A DNA stretch of 64,000 bases from an uncultured Lachnospiraceae bacterium. GTDB lineage: Bacteria > Bacillota > Clostridia > Lachnospirales > Lachnospiraceae. The stretch lies in the NCBI GenBank assembly GCA_934293375.1, contig CAKQYS010000003.1:124001-188000 (forward strand), read 5' to 3'. Position numbers and translations under genes: made by a program. The notes below the pieces were generated by a model. The model made no database searches. It was not told the DNA's origin and was given only the letters and a program-made list of their open reading frames with translations. Shown here one piece after another: positions 48,536 through 56,313 of the stretch (its first letter is position 1; the number at the start of each line of letters is the position of its first letter).

Positions 48536-49717
48536 ATGAAGAAGTTAATTTATCTGGACAATGCGGCGACGACAAAGGTAGAGCCACAGGTATTAGAGGC
48601 GATGATGCCTTATTTTTCGGAGACATATAGTAACCCATCGGCGGTTTATTCGTTTGCTGCACAGTCGAATAAGGCAGTGACGGCAGCGAGAGATCAGATA
48701 GCAGATGTGCTCGGAGCAAAGGCAGAGGAGATCTACTTCACAGCCGGTGGATCAGAGTCCGATAACTGGGCATTAAAGGCGATCGCAGAGTCCTATGCCA
48801 GAAAGGGCAAGCATATTATTACATCGGCGATTGAGCATCATGCCATTCTCCATACATGCCAGTATTTGGAGAAGCACGGTTATGAGATCACATATCTTCC
48901 GGTAGATGCAGATGGTAAGATCTCACTGGAGGAATTAGAGGCTGCGATCAGACCGGACACCATTTTGATCTCTATTATGGCAGCCAATAATGAGATCGGT
49001 ACGATTGAGCCGTTAAAGGAGATCGGTGCGATCGCAAAGAAACATGGTGTATTGTTCCACACAGATGCAGTACAGGCATTTGGACATATTCCATTGGATG
49101 TGGATGAGATGAATATTGATCTGCTGAGTGCAAGCGGTCATAAGTTCCATGGACCGAAGGGAATCGGATTTTTGTATATCAGAAAGACGGTTCGGATCGG
49201 CTCCTTTATTCATGGTGGGGCACAGGAGAGACAGAAGCGGGCAGGTACATTAAATGTACCGGGTATTGTCGGTATGGGCCGGGCTGCAGAGCTTGCAAAG
49301 CAGAATATGGAAAAGAATATGGCATACGAGATCAAGCTTCGTGATCATCTGATCGACCGTATCCTTGCGGAAGTGCCATATGTGAAGTTAAACGGACATA
49401 GAACGGACAGACTGCCGAACAATGTAAATATCTGTTTCCGTTTTGTGGAGGGTGAGTCTTTGTTGATCCTGCTGGATCAGAATGGTATCTGCGGTTCTTC
49501 CGGATCGGCATGTACTTCCGGATCACTGGATCCATCGCATGTATTACTGGCGATCGGTCTGCCACATGAGATCGCACACGGATCTTTGCGCCTGACATTA
49601 TCTGAGGAAACCACGATGGAGGATCTTGACTTTACAGTGGATCAGATCAAGAAGATCATCGAGAGACTGAGAAGCATGTCTCCGCTGTATGAGGATTTCG
49701 TAAAGCACAATCAATAA
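48536..49717 (+). CDS. iscS: Cysteine desulfurase (NifS/IscS type)
   Basis: A PLP enzyme that removes sulfur from cysteine for Fe-S clusters and tRNA thiolation. The 393-residue length fits. Motifs: YLDNAATTKV at the N-terminus, AIEHHAIL, DAVQAFG, PLP Lys in SASGHKFHGPKG and the active-site Cys in GICGSSGSACTSGS (class I-like loop). It forms an operon with nifU (36-base gap) and has its own promoter besides read-through from the Rrf2 gene. GGAAAGAAGG lies before the ATG. Confidence 0.95.
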   Translation: MKKLIYLDNAATTKVEPQVLEAMMPYFSETYSNPSAVYSFAAQSNKAVTAARDQIADVLGAKAEEIYFTAGGSESDNWALKAIAESYARKGKHIITSAIEHHAILHTCQYLEKHGYEITYLPVDADGKISLEELEAAIRPDTILISIMAANNEIGTIEPLKEIGAIAKKHGVLFHTDAVQAFGHIPLDVDEMNIDLLSASGHKFHGPKGIGFLYIRKTVRIGSFIHGGAQERQKRAGTLNVPGIVGMGRAAELAKQNMEKNMAYEIKLRDHLIDRILAEVPYVKLNGHRTDRLPNNVNICFRFVEGESLLILLDQNGICGSSGSACTSGSLDPSHVLLAIGLPHEIAHGSLRLTLSEETTMEDLDFTVDQIKKIIERLRSMSPLYEDFVKHNQ

Positions 49718-49753
49718 TTTATACTTGCAATTATAAGAGAAAGGACGGATAAT

Positions 49754-50191
49754 ATGGAATACAGTGAAAAGGTAATGGATCATTTCAGTAATCCAAGAAA
49801 TGTTGGAGAGATTGAGGATGCGAGTGGTGTCGGTACTGTGGGAAATGCCAAGTGTGGTGACATCATGAGAATGTACCTCGACATAGACGAAAATGGCATT
49901 ATTCAGGAGGCGAAGTTCAAGACATTTGGATGTGGTGCAGCAATTGCAACTTCCAGTATGGCGACAGAGCTGGTCAAGGGAAAGACAGTGCAGGAGGCCT
50001 TAGAGGTGACGAATAAGGCGGTGATGGAAGCATTAGACGGTCTTCCACCGGTCAAGGTACATTGTTCTTTGCTGGCAGAGGAAGCAATTCATGCGGCATT
50101 GTGGGATTACGCACAGAAGAATGGTATCGAGATCACTGGGCTGAAGCCTCCGGTAAATGATATCGAGGAGCTTGATGATACAGAAGCGTAA
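49754..50191 (+). CDS. nifU: NifU/IscU-type Fe-S scaffold protein
   Basis: The platform on which clusters are built from IscS sulfur. The 145-residue protein has the three ligand cysteines in GNAKCGDIM, KTFGCGAAIATSS and KVHCSLLAEEA, and the usual opening YSEKVMDHFSNPRNVGEI. It lacks the C-terminal NifU and ferredoxin-like domains, as in Clostridia. It overlaps the AAA gene by 17 bases, which implies coupled translation of that membrane protein. Confidence 0.94.
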   Translation: MEYSEKVMDHFSNPRNVGEIEDASGVGTVGNAKCGDIMRMYLDIDENGIIQEAKFKTFGCGAAIATSSMATELVKGKTVQEALEVTNKAVMEALDGLPPVKVHCSLLAEEAIHAALWDYAQKNGIEITGLKPPVNDIEELDDTEA

Positions 50192-51365
50192 GAAACATAT
50201 AATTCAATATATCGTGATTGTACTTGTGACAATCTGTGTGGTGGGGATCCTGTTCTGGAATCCACACCACAAGGCGCGCAGACAGTCGTATGAAGCGTTT
50301 TATACGGCGGTTTCAGCCGGCAAGGTATCAGAGGCAGTATTGACATCAGAGGATGTGTATTATCGTTTGTCGTCTGACCGGACAGAGTATGTGACAGACA
50401 ATCCCGGTTATCCGGAATTTAAGGAATATCTGCTGCTACATGGCGTGAAGTTGTCAGACGAAGCGTCTGCGGGTGATATTCTGTATGCCATCGTAGATGG
50501 GATCGTGAATCTGATCTTCATTGGAATTCTGGTAGCCGGGATTGTTTTTGTTTATCGGTTTTACATGGGGCAGTTTCAGGTTGTCCGGCATGTGGACTGT
50601 CGATTTTCGGATATTGCAGGCATGGAAGAAGAGAAACGGGATTTTGCCCATCTGGTAGAACTGATGAAGCATCCGGAGCAGTTTGACGAACGAGGCGTCA
50701 GACAGCCAAGCGGTATTCTTCTGGCAGGACCTCCGGGCAATGGCAAGACCCTTTTTGCAAGGGCATTGGCGGGCGAGTGCGGCATGCATTTTATTGCCAC
50801 GAAGGCAACTGATTTTCAGAGTATGTATATGTCGATCGGTCCGGCCAAGATCAAGGCACTGTTCCGCCAGGCGAGAAAATGTGCACCGTGTATTGTGTTT
50901 ATTGATGAGTTTGACGGTCTGGGCGAGCGTAGAAATTATGCCGGACAGGCGATTGATAAAGAGAATAACCGTATTGTAACAGCTCTGCTCAATGAGCTGG
51001 ATGGGTTCGAGGGACACAGACAGGGTGTATTAGTGGTGGCAGCCACAAATAATCTGCATGAGCTGGATCCGGCACTGATCAGACCGGGACGGTTTGACAG
51101 AAGATATGTGATCAAGAATCCGGATCAGGCGACAAGAGAGCAGTTGATCAGACAGTATGCCGGTGCGTATAGCGTCGAAGATGCATTTTCCATACCGAAG
51201 CTTGCGAAGACTTTTGATGGTATGAGCTGCGCACAGATCGAGGCGATCATGAATGAGGCGTGTCTGGCGGCGTCGGAGCGTTTGGCATCGGAGAAAGAAA
51301 CAGCCAACCGGCATTTGACACCGGTGGATATTGAGACAGCCTGTAAGAGAATACGAAGTATATAA
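50175..51365 (+). CDS. FtsH-like membrane AAA ATPase lacking the protease domain
   Basis: A 396-residue protein with the FtsH plan up to the AAA domain: membrane helix (about 9-28), small extracytoplasmic domain (about 30-100), second membrane helix (about 105-128), then an AAA module with Walker A GPPGNGKT, pore-loop region MYMSIGPAKIK, Walker B IVFIDEFDGLG, and arginine fingers in RPGRFDRR. It ends after the AAA lid; the HExxH zinc protease domain of about 200 residues is absent. It may act as a membrane unfoldase. The ATG at 50175 has CGAGGAG upstream and lies within the end of nifU, so it is cotranslated with the Fe-S genes. Confidence 0.85.
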   Translation: MIQKRKKHIIQYIVIVLVTICVVGILFWNPHHKARRQSYEAFYTAVSAGKVSEAVLTSEDVYYRLSSDRTEYVTDNPGYPEFKEYLLLHGVKLSDEASAGDILYAIVDGIVNLIFIGILVAGIVFVYRFYMGQFQVVRHVDCRFSDIAGMEEEKRDFAHLVELMKHPEQFDERGVRQPSGILLAGPPGNGKTLFARALAGECGMHFIATKATDFQSMYMSIGPAKIKALFRQARKCAPCIVFIDEFDGLGERRNYAGQAIDKENNRIVTALLNELDGFEGHRQGVLVVAATNNLHELDPALIRPGRFDRRYVIKNPDQATREQLIRQYAGAYSVEDAFSIPKLAKTFDGMSCAQIEAIMNEACLAASERLASEKETANRHLTPVDIETACKRIRSI

Positions 51366-51373
51366 AATCATGC

Positions 51374-51402
51374 TTGAAAGATGTACACAAATGGATTATA
51401 AT
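51374..51402 (+). promoter_or_regulatory. Predicted promoter of the AMP-forming ligase gene
   Basis: TTGAAA (51374-51379), 17-base spacer, perfect TATAAT (51397-51402). It is followed by an operator-like palindrome at 51417-51441. Confidence 0.75.
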
Positions 51403-51416
51403 ACAGGTTATCGTAT

Positions 51417-51441
51417 GCGTTAATGCATTAAAGCGTTACGC
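51417..51441. promoter_or_regulatory. Operator-like palindrome downstream of the ligase promoter
   Basis: Contains the 12-base perfect palindrome TTAATGCATTAA (51420-51431) and two GCGTTA direct repeats 16 bases apart (51417, 51433), ending in the GCGTTACGC self-complement. It lies just after the predicted start point, a repressor-like position. Similar GCGTTA/TTACGC repeats occur at 53212-53244. Confidence 0.5.
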
Positions 51442-51507
51442 AGTGAAGTAAAGAACACAGACATTGATATATGTCTGATGAAGAGGAAGAGAATTGGGGG
51501 TAAGAAG

Positions 51508-53142
51508 ATGCCAATTACGAAATTGCTGGAGCGTAACTGCCAGAAGTTCGGTAACGATGTCTGTCTCGTCGAGATCAACCCGGAGGTGAAAGAGACGAGA
51601 AGAGTTACATGGAAAGAGTACGAACTGATGGAGCCGAATCCGGTGACACATTATAGAAGAGAGATTACCTGGAATGTGTTCAATGAGAAGGCGAATCGTT
51701 TCGCCAACCTGCTGACAGAGCGTGGAATTAAGAAGGGTGACAAGGTGGCGATTCTGTTGATGAATTGTCTGGAGTGGCTGCCAATCTATTTTGGAATTTT
51801 AAAGACCGGTGCATTGGCTGTGCCATTGAATTTCCGGTATGCTCCGGATGAGATTGAGTATTGTGTGGATCTGTCAGATACGAACATTTTAGTGTTTGGT
51901 CCGGAATTCATCGGCCGGGTGGAAGAGATTGCAGAGTCAGTCAGCAAAAACAGACTGTTGTTTTATGTGGGTGAAAATTGTCCGTCATTTGCAGAGGATT
52001 ATAATTCCCTGACAGCGAATCAGCCTAGTACATTTACGGATGTGGAGATCACAGATCAGGATGATGCTGCGATTTATTTTTCGTCAGGCACAACCGGGTT
52101 TCCGAAGGCGATTTTACATAATCATGAGAGCCTGATGCATTCCTGTAAGGTTGAGCAGAATCATCATGGGCAGACGAAGGATGATGTCTTTTTATGTATT
52201 CCACCACTATATCATACAGGGGCGAAAATGCATTGGTTTGGAAGCCTTTTGACCGGGGGCAAGGCGGTACTGCTTAAGGGTACGAAACCGGAATTTATTC
52301 TGGATGCGGTATCAAAGGAGCATTGTACGATCGTATGGCTGTTGGTGCCGTGGGCACAGGATATTCTGGAGGCTTTGGACAGCGGTCGATTGAAGCTTGA
52401 TGATTATGATCTGGATCAGTGGAGACTGATGCACATTGGTGCACAGCCGGTACCACCGAGCCTGATCAAGCACTGGAAGTCATATTTCCCGAATCATCAG
52501 TATGATACAAACTATGGACTGAGTGAGTCAATCGGACCGGGCTGTGTGCATCTTGGTGTGGAGAACATTCATAAGGTTGGTGCGATCGGTGTGCCGGGTT
52601 ATGGATGGCAGGTGCGTATCATTGATGAGCAGGGCAATGATGTAGAGCGTGGTCAGGTCGGCGAGCTTGCCGTGAAGGGACCGGGTGTCATGACATGTTA
52701 TTATCATGACGAGAAGGCGACTGCTGAAGTGCTACATGATGGATGGCTCTATACCGGAGATATGGCGCAGGAGGATGAGGACGGTTTTATTTTCCTGGTA
52801 GACCGTAAGAAGGATGTCATCATCAGTGGTGGTGAGAACCTGTATCCGGTACAGATTGAGGATTTCATAAGAACCCATAATGCGGTGCATGATGTGGCGG
52901 TGATCGGTCTGCCGGACAAGCGTTTAGGCGAGATTGCAGCAGCGATCATTGAGCTGAAGGAAGGCTTTTCGTGTACAGAACAGGAGATCAATGATTTCTG
53001 TATGCAGCTTCCTAGATATAAGAGACCACATAAGATTATCTTTGCGGATATTCCGAGAAACCCGACGGGAAAGATCGAGAAGCCGAAGCTTCGTAAGATC
53101 TATTGTGGAGACAGTGTGGTAGCACAGCAGAATCACGGATAA
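51508..53142 (+). CDS. Acyl-CoA synthetase / AMP-forming ligase
   Basis: A 544-residue enzyme of the ANL superfamily that activates a carboxylic acid as acyl-AMP and then forms its CoA thioester. Motifs: AMP-binding P-loop YFSSGTTGFPKAILHNHE, YGLSESIG, YTGDMA, hinge DRKKDVIISGGENLYP and the C-terminal catalytic Lys in PTGKIEKPKLR. The substrate cannot be read; medium- or long-chain fatty acids or aromatic acids are all possible. ATG 51508 with GGGGGTAAG upstream is chosen over 51478. It is transcribed alone between an operator-like palindrome and a terminator. Confidence 0.88.
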   Translation: MPITKLLERNCQKFGNDVCLVEINPEVKETRRVTWKEYELMEPNPVTHYRREITWNVFNEKANRFANLLTERGIKKGDKVAILLMNCLEWLPIYFGILKTGALAVPLNFRYAPDEIEYCVDLSDTNILVFGPEFIGRVEEIAESVSKNRLLFYVGENCPSFAEDYNSLTANQPSTFTDVEITDQDDAAIYFSSGTTGFPKAILHNHESLMHSCKVEQNHHGQTKDDVFLCIPPLYHTGAKMHWFGSLLTGGKAVLLKGTKPEFILDAVSKEHCTIVWLLVPWAQDILEALDSGRLKLDDYDLDQWRLMHIGAQPVPPSLIKHWKSYFPNHQYDTNYGLSESIGPGCVHLGVENIHKVGAIGVPGYGWQVRIIDEQGNDVERGQVGELAVKGPGVMTCYYHDEKATAEVLHDGWLYTGDMAQEDEDGFIFLVDRKKDVIISGGENLYPVQIEDFIRTHNAVHDVAVIGLPDKRLGEIAAAIIELKEGFSCTEQEINDFCMQLPRYKRPHKIIFADIPRNPTGKIEKPKLRKIYCGDSVVAQQNHG

Positions 53143-53148
53143 TAATTT

Positions 53149-53199
53149 GCTGCCATAGGCGGTGTAGACAGACGATGTTCTATGGCAGCGAGTTTTTTA
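53149..53199 (+). terminator. Terminator after the ligase gene
   Basis: GCTGCCATAG...CTATGGCAGC, a perfect 10-base stem with a 21-base loop, then GAGTTTTTTAT. Confidence 0.88.
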
Positions 53200-53211
53200 T
53201 ACTTGTTACTT

Positions 53212-53248
53212 TTACGCGTTAAAGCGTAACGGGACAAAGCGTTATACT
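53212..53248 (+). promoter_or_regulatory. Candidate promoter/operator of the symporter gene
   Basis: TTACGC-GTTAAA-GCGTAA inverted repeat (53212-53229), GCGTTA at 53239, and TATACT (53243-53248) with TTAAAG 18 bases upstream. The repeats resemble those ahead of the ligase gene. The palindromic element copy B starts only 12 bases after the -10. Confidence 0.45.
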
Positions 53249-53259
53249 AATAAATAAAA

Positions 53260-53473
53260 TAGGCAATTGCGAAACTCTCAATTACGATTGCGACTATGTG
53301 CATATTGCATGATGTATAAGCAGGTACTTGAAGAACGCCGGTTCTTAACGAAGTCAAGCTACCGCATTGACTGAGTTTAGCACCGCTGCGTGATGAAGTA
53401 GCGAGAGCGTGCCTGCGATACATTGTGCAATATGCACATAACATCAACAACTTCAAGGAGTTTCGCAATTACC
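53260..53473. repeat. Palindromic MITE-like element, copy B
   Basis: Second copy of the element at 46420-46684. Outer terminal inverted repeats AGGCAATTGCGAAACTC (53261-53277) and GAGTTTCGCAATTACCT (53458-53474) pair at 16 of 17. Inner TATGTGCATATTGCA (53295-53309) and its exact complement (53426-53440) pair at 15 of 15. The 17-base spacers between outer and inner arms are equal. The core (53331-53381) differs from copy A and holds AAGAAC/GTTCTT. A 12-base direct repeat TAATAAATAAAA flanks it (53248-53259 and 53474-53485), a probable target-site duplication. Confidence 0.88.
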
Positions 53474-53504
53474 TAATAAATAAAAGACAATAAGGAGAGA
53501 GGAT

Positions 53505-55004
53505 ATGATTTTAAAGGTTTTCATGTTGGTGGTTTTCTTTGGCGTGATGGTGGCCATTGGTTTATACTGCCGTAAGCACACAACAGATGTGAATGGATTT
53601 GTATTAGGAGGACGAAGCGTTGGACCGTGGCTGACGGCATTTGCGTATGGTACTTCGTATTTTTCTGCGGTCGTATTTGTCGGATATGCGGGACAGTTCG
53701 GCTGGAAATATGGTATTGCTTCGACATGGATCGGCATTGGAAATGCGGTAATCGGAACCTTGCTGGCATGGCTTGTGTTAGGTAAGAAAACCCGCCTGAT
53801 GACGCAGCATTTAAAGAGCTCGACCATGCCGGAATTCTTCGGAAAAAGATTTGACAGCAAGGCATTAAAGATCGGAGCATCCGTGATCGTATTTGTGTTC
53901 CTGATTCCATATACAGCATCATTGTATAACGGACTTTCCAGACTGTTTGGAATGGCATTTAACATCCGTTTTGAGGTATGTATTATTCTGATGGCGGTTC
54001 TGACGGCTGTTTATGTCATCGCCGGGGGATATATGGCAACCGCGATCAATGATTTTATTCAGGGTGTCATCATGCTGTTTGGCATTGTGACCGTGATCGT
54101 TGCAGTGCTGAAGACGCAGGGCGGATTTACAACTGCCTTTGAAGGACTGTCTCAGGTAGTGGATCCACAGGTTTCAGAGCAGACAGGTGCATTTACATCG
54201 ATTCTTGGGCCGGATCCGGTGAATCTGATCGGGGTTGTCATTCTGACATCCCTTGGTACATGGGGACTGCCACAGATGGTACAGAAGTTCTATGCGATCA
54301 AGGATGAGTCAGCAATTAAGAAGGGCACGATCATTTCTACAGTATTTGCAGTTGTGGTATCCGGCGGCTGTTATTTCCTTGGTGGATTTGGACGGTTATT
54401 CTCGGATCAGGTAGACATTGCTAAGAATGGATTTGATTCTATCATTCCACAGATGCTCTCGAACCTGTCGCCGGCACTCATTGGTCTGGTTGTAATCCTG
54501 GTATTATCCGCATCTATGTCCACGCTGTCCTCATTAGTGATCGCATCCAGTTCAACCCTGACTATCGATGTGATCAAGGATCATGTTGTGAAAGAAATGG
54601 ATGAGAAGAAGCAGGTGCTTTGTATGCGGTTTTTGATCGTAGTGTTTATTTTGATCTCTGTCATCATTGCAATTATTCAGTACCAGCAGAATGTAACCTT
54701 CATTGCACAGCTGATGGGTGTTTCATGGGGTGCATTAGCAGGTGCATTTCTTGCACCATTCTTGTATGGACTTTATTGGAAGGGAACTACCAAAGCTGCT
54801 GTATGGGTCAGCTTCCTGTTTGGAACGATATTTATGGTGGCCAATATGTTAGTCAGACCTTCCTTCCCGGCACTGTTACAGTCACCGATCAATGCAGGTG
54901 CATTTGCCATGATCGTTGGTCTGATCATCGTACCGGTTGTGAGTCTGTTGACACCGAAGGTGGCGCCTGAAGTGGTTGAGGATGCTTTCCAGGCATATAA
55001 ATAA
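53505..55004 (+). CDS. Sodium:solute symporter (SSS family)
   Basis: A 499-residue membrane transporter with about 13 helices, of the PutP/PanF type (LeuT fold), that moves an organic solute with Na+. Features: FVLGGRSVGPWLTAFAYGTSYFSAVVFVGYAG in the first helices, VYVIAGGYMATAINDFIQG and the helix 8 LSASMSTLSSLVIASSS with the Na2-site serines. The substrate is unknown; a carboxylate would fit the neighbouring acid-CoA ligase. Na+ use matches the predicted Na+ ATP synthase. AAGGAGAGAGG precedes the ATG. Confidence 0.92.
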   Translation: MILKVFMLVVFFGVMVAIGLYCRKHTTDVNGFVLGGRSVGPWLTAFAYGTSYFSAVVFVGYAGQFGWKYGIASTWIGIGNAVIGTLLAWLVLGKKTRLMTQHLKSSTMPEFFGKRFDSKALKIGASVIVFVFLIPYTASLYNGLSRLFGMAFNIRFEVCIILMAVLTAVYVIAGGYMATAINDFIQGVIMLFGIVTVIVAVLKTQGGFTTAFEGLSQVVDPQVSEQTGAFTSILGPDPVNLIGVVILTSLGTWGLPQMVQKFYAIKDESAIKKGTIISTVFAVVVSGGCYFLGGFGRLFSDQVDIAKNGFDSIIPQMLSNLSPALIGLVVILVLSASMSTLSSLVIASSSTLTIDVIKDHVVKEMDEKKQVLCMRFLIVVFILISVIIAIIQYQQNVTFIAQLMGVSWGALAGAFLAPFLYGLYWKGTTKAAVWVSFLFGTIFMVANMLVRPSFPALLQSPINAGAFAMIVGLIIVPVVSLLTPKVAPEVVEDAFQAYK

Positions 55005-55014
55005 AATCTGCAGC

Positions 55015-55048
55015 AAAATCGCATCTGTCATCCGGCAGGTGCGATTTT
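55015..55048 (+). terminator. Terminator after the symporter gene
   Basis: AAAATCGCA.CTG.../...CAGGTGCGATTTT stem with a short loop and T run, starting about 10 bases after the stop. Confidence 0.85.
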
Positions 55049-55085
55049 CAATTCTTAAGGTTTGTGCAGGATGGCAGGCTTTGCC

Positions 55086-55114
55086 TTGAATAAATATGCA
55101 AAAAGTGATAAACT
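55086..55114 (+). promoter_or_regulatory. Predicted promoter of alr
   Basis: TTGAAT (55086-55091), 17-base spacer, TAAACT (55109-55114) preceded by TGa, an extended -10. Confidence 0.5.
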
Positions 55115-55146
55115 CAACATCAATAAATGCAAAGAAGGTGCAGAGT

Positions 55147-56280
55147 ATGGAAACGAAGAGTTTGAGGACATATGCACAGGTGGATTTATCAGCAATCGTG
55201 CATAACATTTGCGAAGTAAAGAAGAGAGTAGACGATTCCGTCAAGGTGATGGCTGTGATCAAGGCTGATGCATACGGGCATGGTGCAGTTCAGGTTGGGA
55301 CAGCACTTCGAAATCTGGTGGATTATTTTGGTGTTGCAACGATTGAAGAGGCGGTGGAGCTTCGGCAGGCCGGATTGATGCTGCCAATCCTGATCCTCGG
55401 ATATACGATGCACGGCAAATACCCGGATGTGGTGCAGTATGATGTGACGCAGACCATATATAATGTGGAGGATGCGAAGTTATTGTCAGCGGAAGCACAT
55501 AAACAGCAGAAGGTGGCAAAGGTGCATATTGCCCTTGATACCGGCATGACAAGGATCGGGTTCCCACCGGTAGCAGAGAGTGTGGAGCAGATCAGACAGA
55601 TCACACAATTAGATAATATCGATGTAGAAGGCATGTTTACCCATATGTCATGTGCGGATCAGGTCGACAAGACCTATGCGAACAAGCAGATGGACAGATA
55701 CGATCGTTTTGTGGAGATGTTAGAGCAGGCGGGCATCCATATCCGGGTGAAGCATATTTGCAACAGTGCCGGTATTATGGAATTTGACCACCACCGCTAT
55801 GATATGGTGCGTTCCGGTATTATTACATATGGGTTGTATCCATCAGAGGAGGTTGTCAAGGAAAGGTTGGATCTAAGACCTGCGATCCGGTGGTGTGCAC
55901 ATGTTACGCATGTGAAGATGGTGGCACCGGGAGAGGGCGTCAGCTACGGTGCGACATATGTGACAGAGAAACCAACGCGGATTGCAACCGTTTCTCTCGG
56001 TTATGCGGACGGATATGCAAGAGCACTGTCTAATAGGGGAGAGGTGTTGATTCACGGACAGCGCGCGCCGATCATTGGAAGAGTATGTATGGATCAGTTC
56101 ATGGTGGATGTCTCCGGGATCGAGAATGTACAGGTGGAAGATGTCGTGACACTGGTTGGAAAGGATGGCAGTGAAAATCTTTCAGTGGAAGAGGTGGCTG
56201 CACTTTGTGGCAGCTTTAACTATGAATTTGTCTGTGATATTGGAAAGAGAGTGCCGCGTGTGTATACGGAACAGGCATAG
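55147..56280 (+). CDS. alr: Alanine racemase
   Basis: A PLP enzyme that makes D-alanine for peptidoglycan. The 377-residue protein has the PLP-lysine motif AVIKADAYGHGA near residue 38, the second catalytic residue Tyr in GEGVSYGATY, and the dimer-interface MDQFMVDVSG. AGAAGGTG precedes the ATG at 55147; an in-frame ATG at 55096 lacks a site and would add non-conserved residues. It is followed by the CbbX-type AAA gene. Confidence 0.95.
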   Translation: METKSLRTYAQVDLSAIVHNICEVKKRVDDSVKVMAVIKADAYGHGAVQVGTALRNLVDYFGVATIEEAVELRQAGLMLPILILGYTMHGKYPDVVQYDVTQTIYNVEDAKLLSAEAHKQQKVAKVHIALDTGMTRIGFPPVAESVEQIRQITQLDNIDVEGMFTHMSCADQVDKTYANKQMDRYDRFVEMLEQAGIHIRVKHICNSAGIMEFDHHRYDMVRSGIITYGLYPSEEVVKERLDLRPAIRWCAHVTHVKMVAPGEGVSYGATYVTEKPTRIATVSLGYADGYARALSNRGEVLIHGQRAPIIGRVCMDQFMVDVSGIENVQVEDVVTLVGKDGSENLSVEEVAALCGSFNYEFVCDIGKRVPRVYTEQA

Positions 56281-56313
56281 CAGAGAAAATAGATTAAACA
56301 TTTGGAGGGCAGT

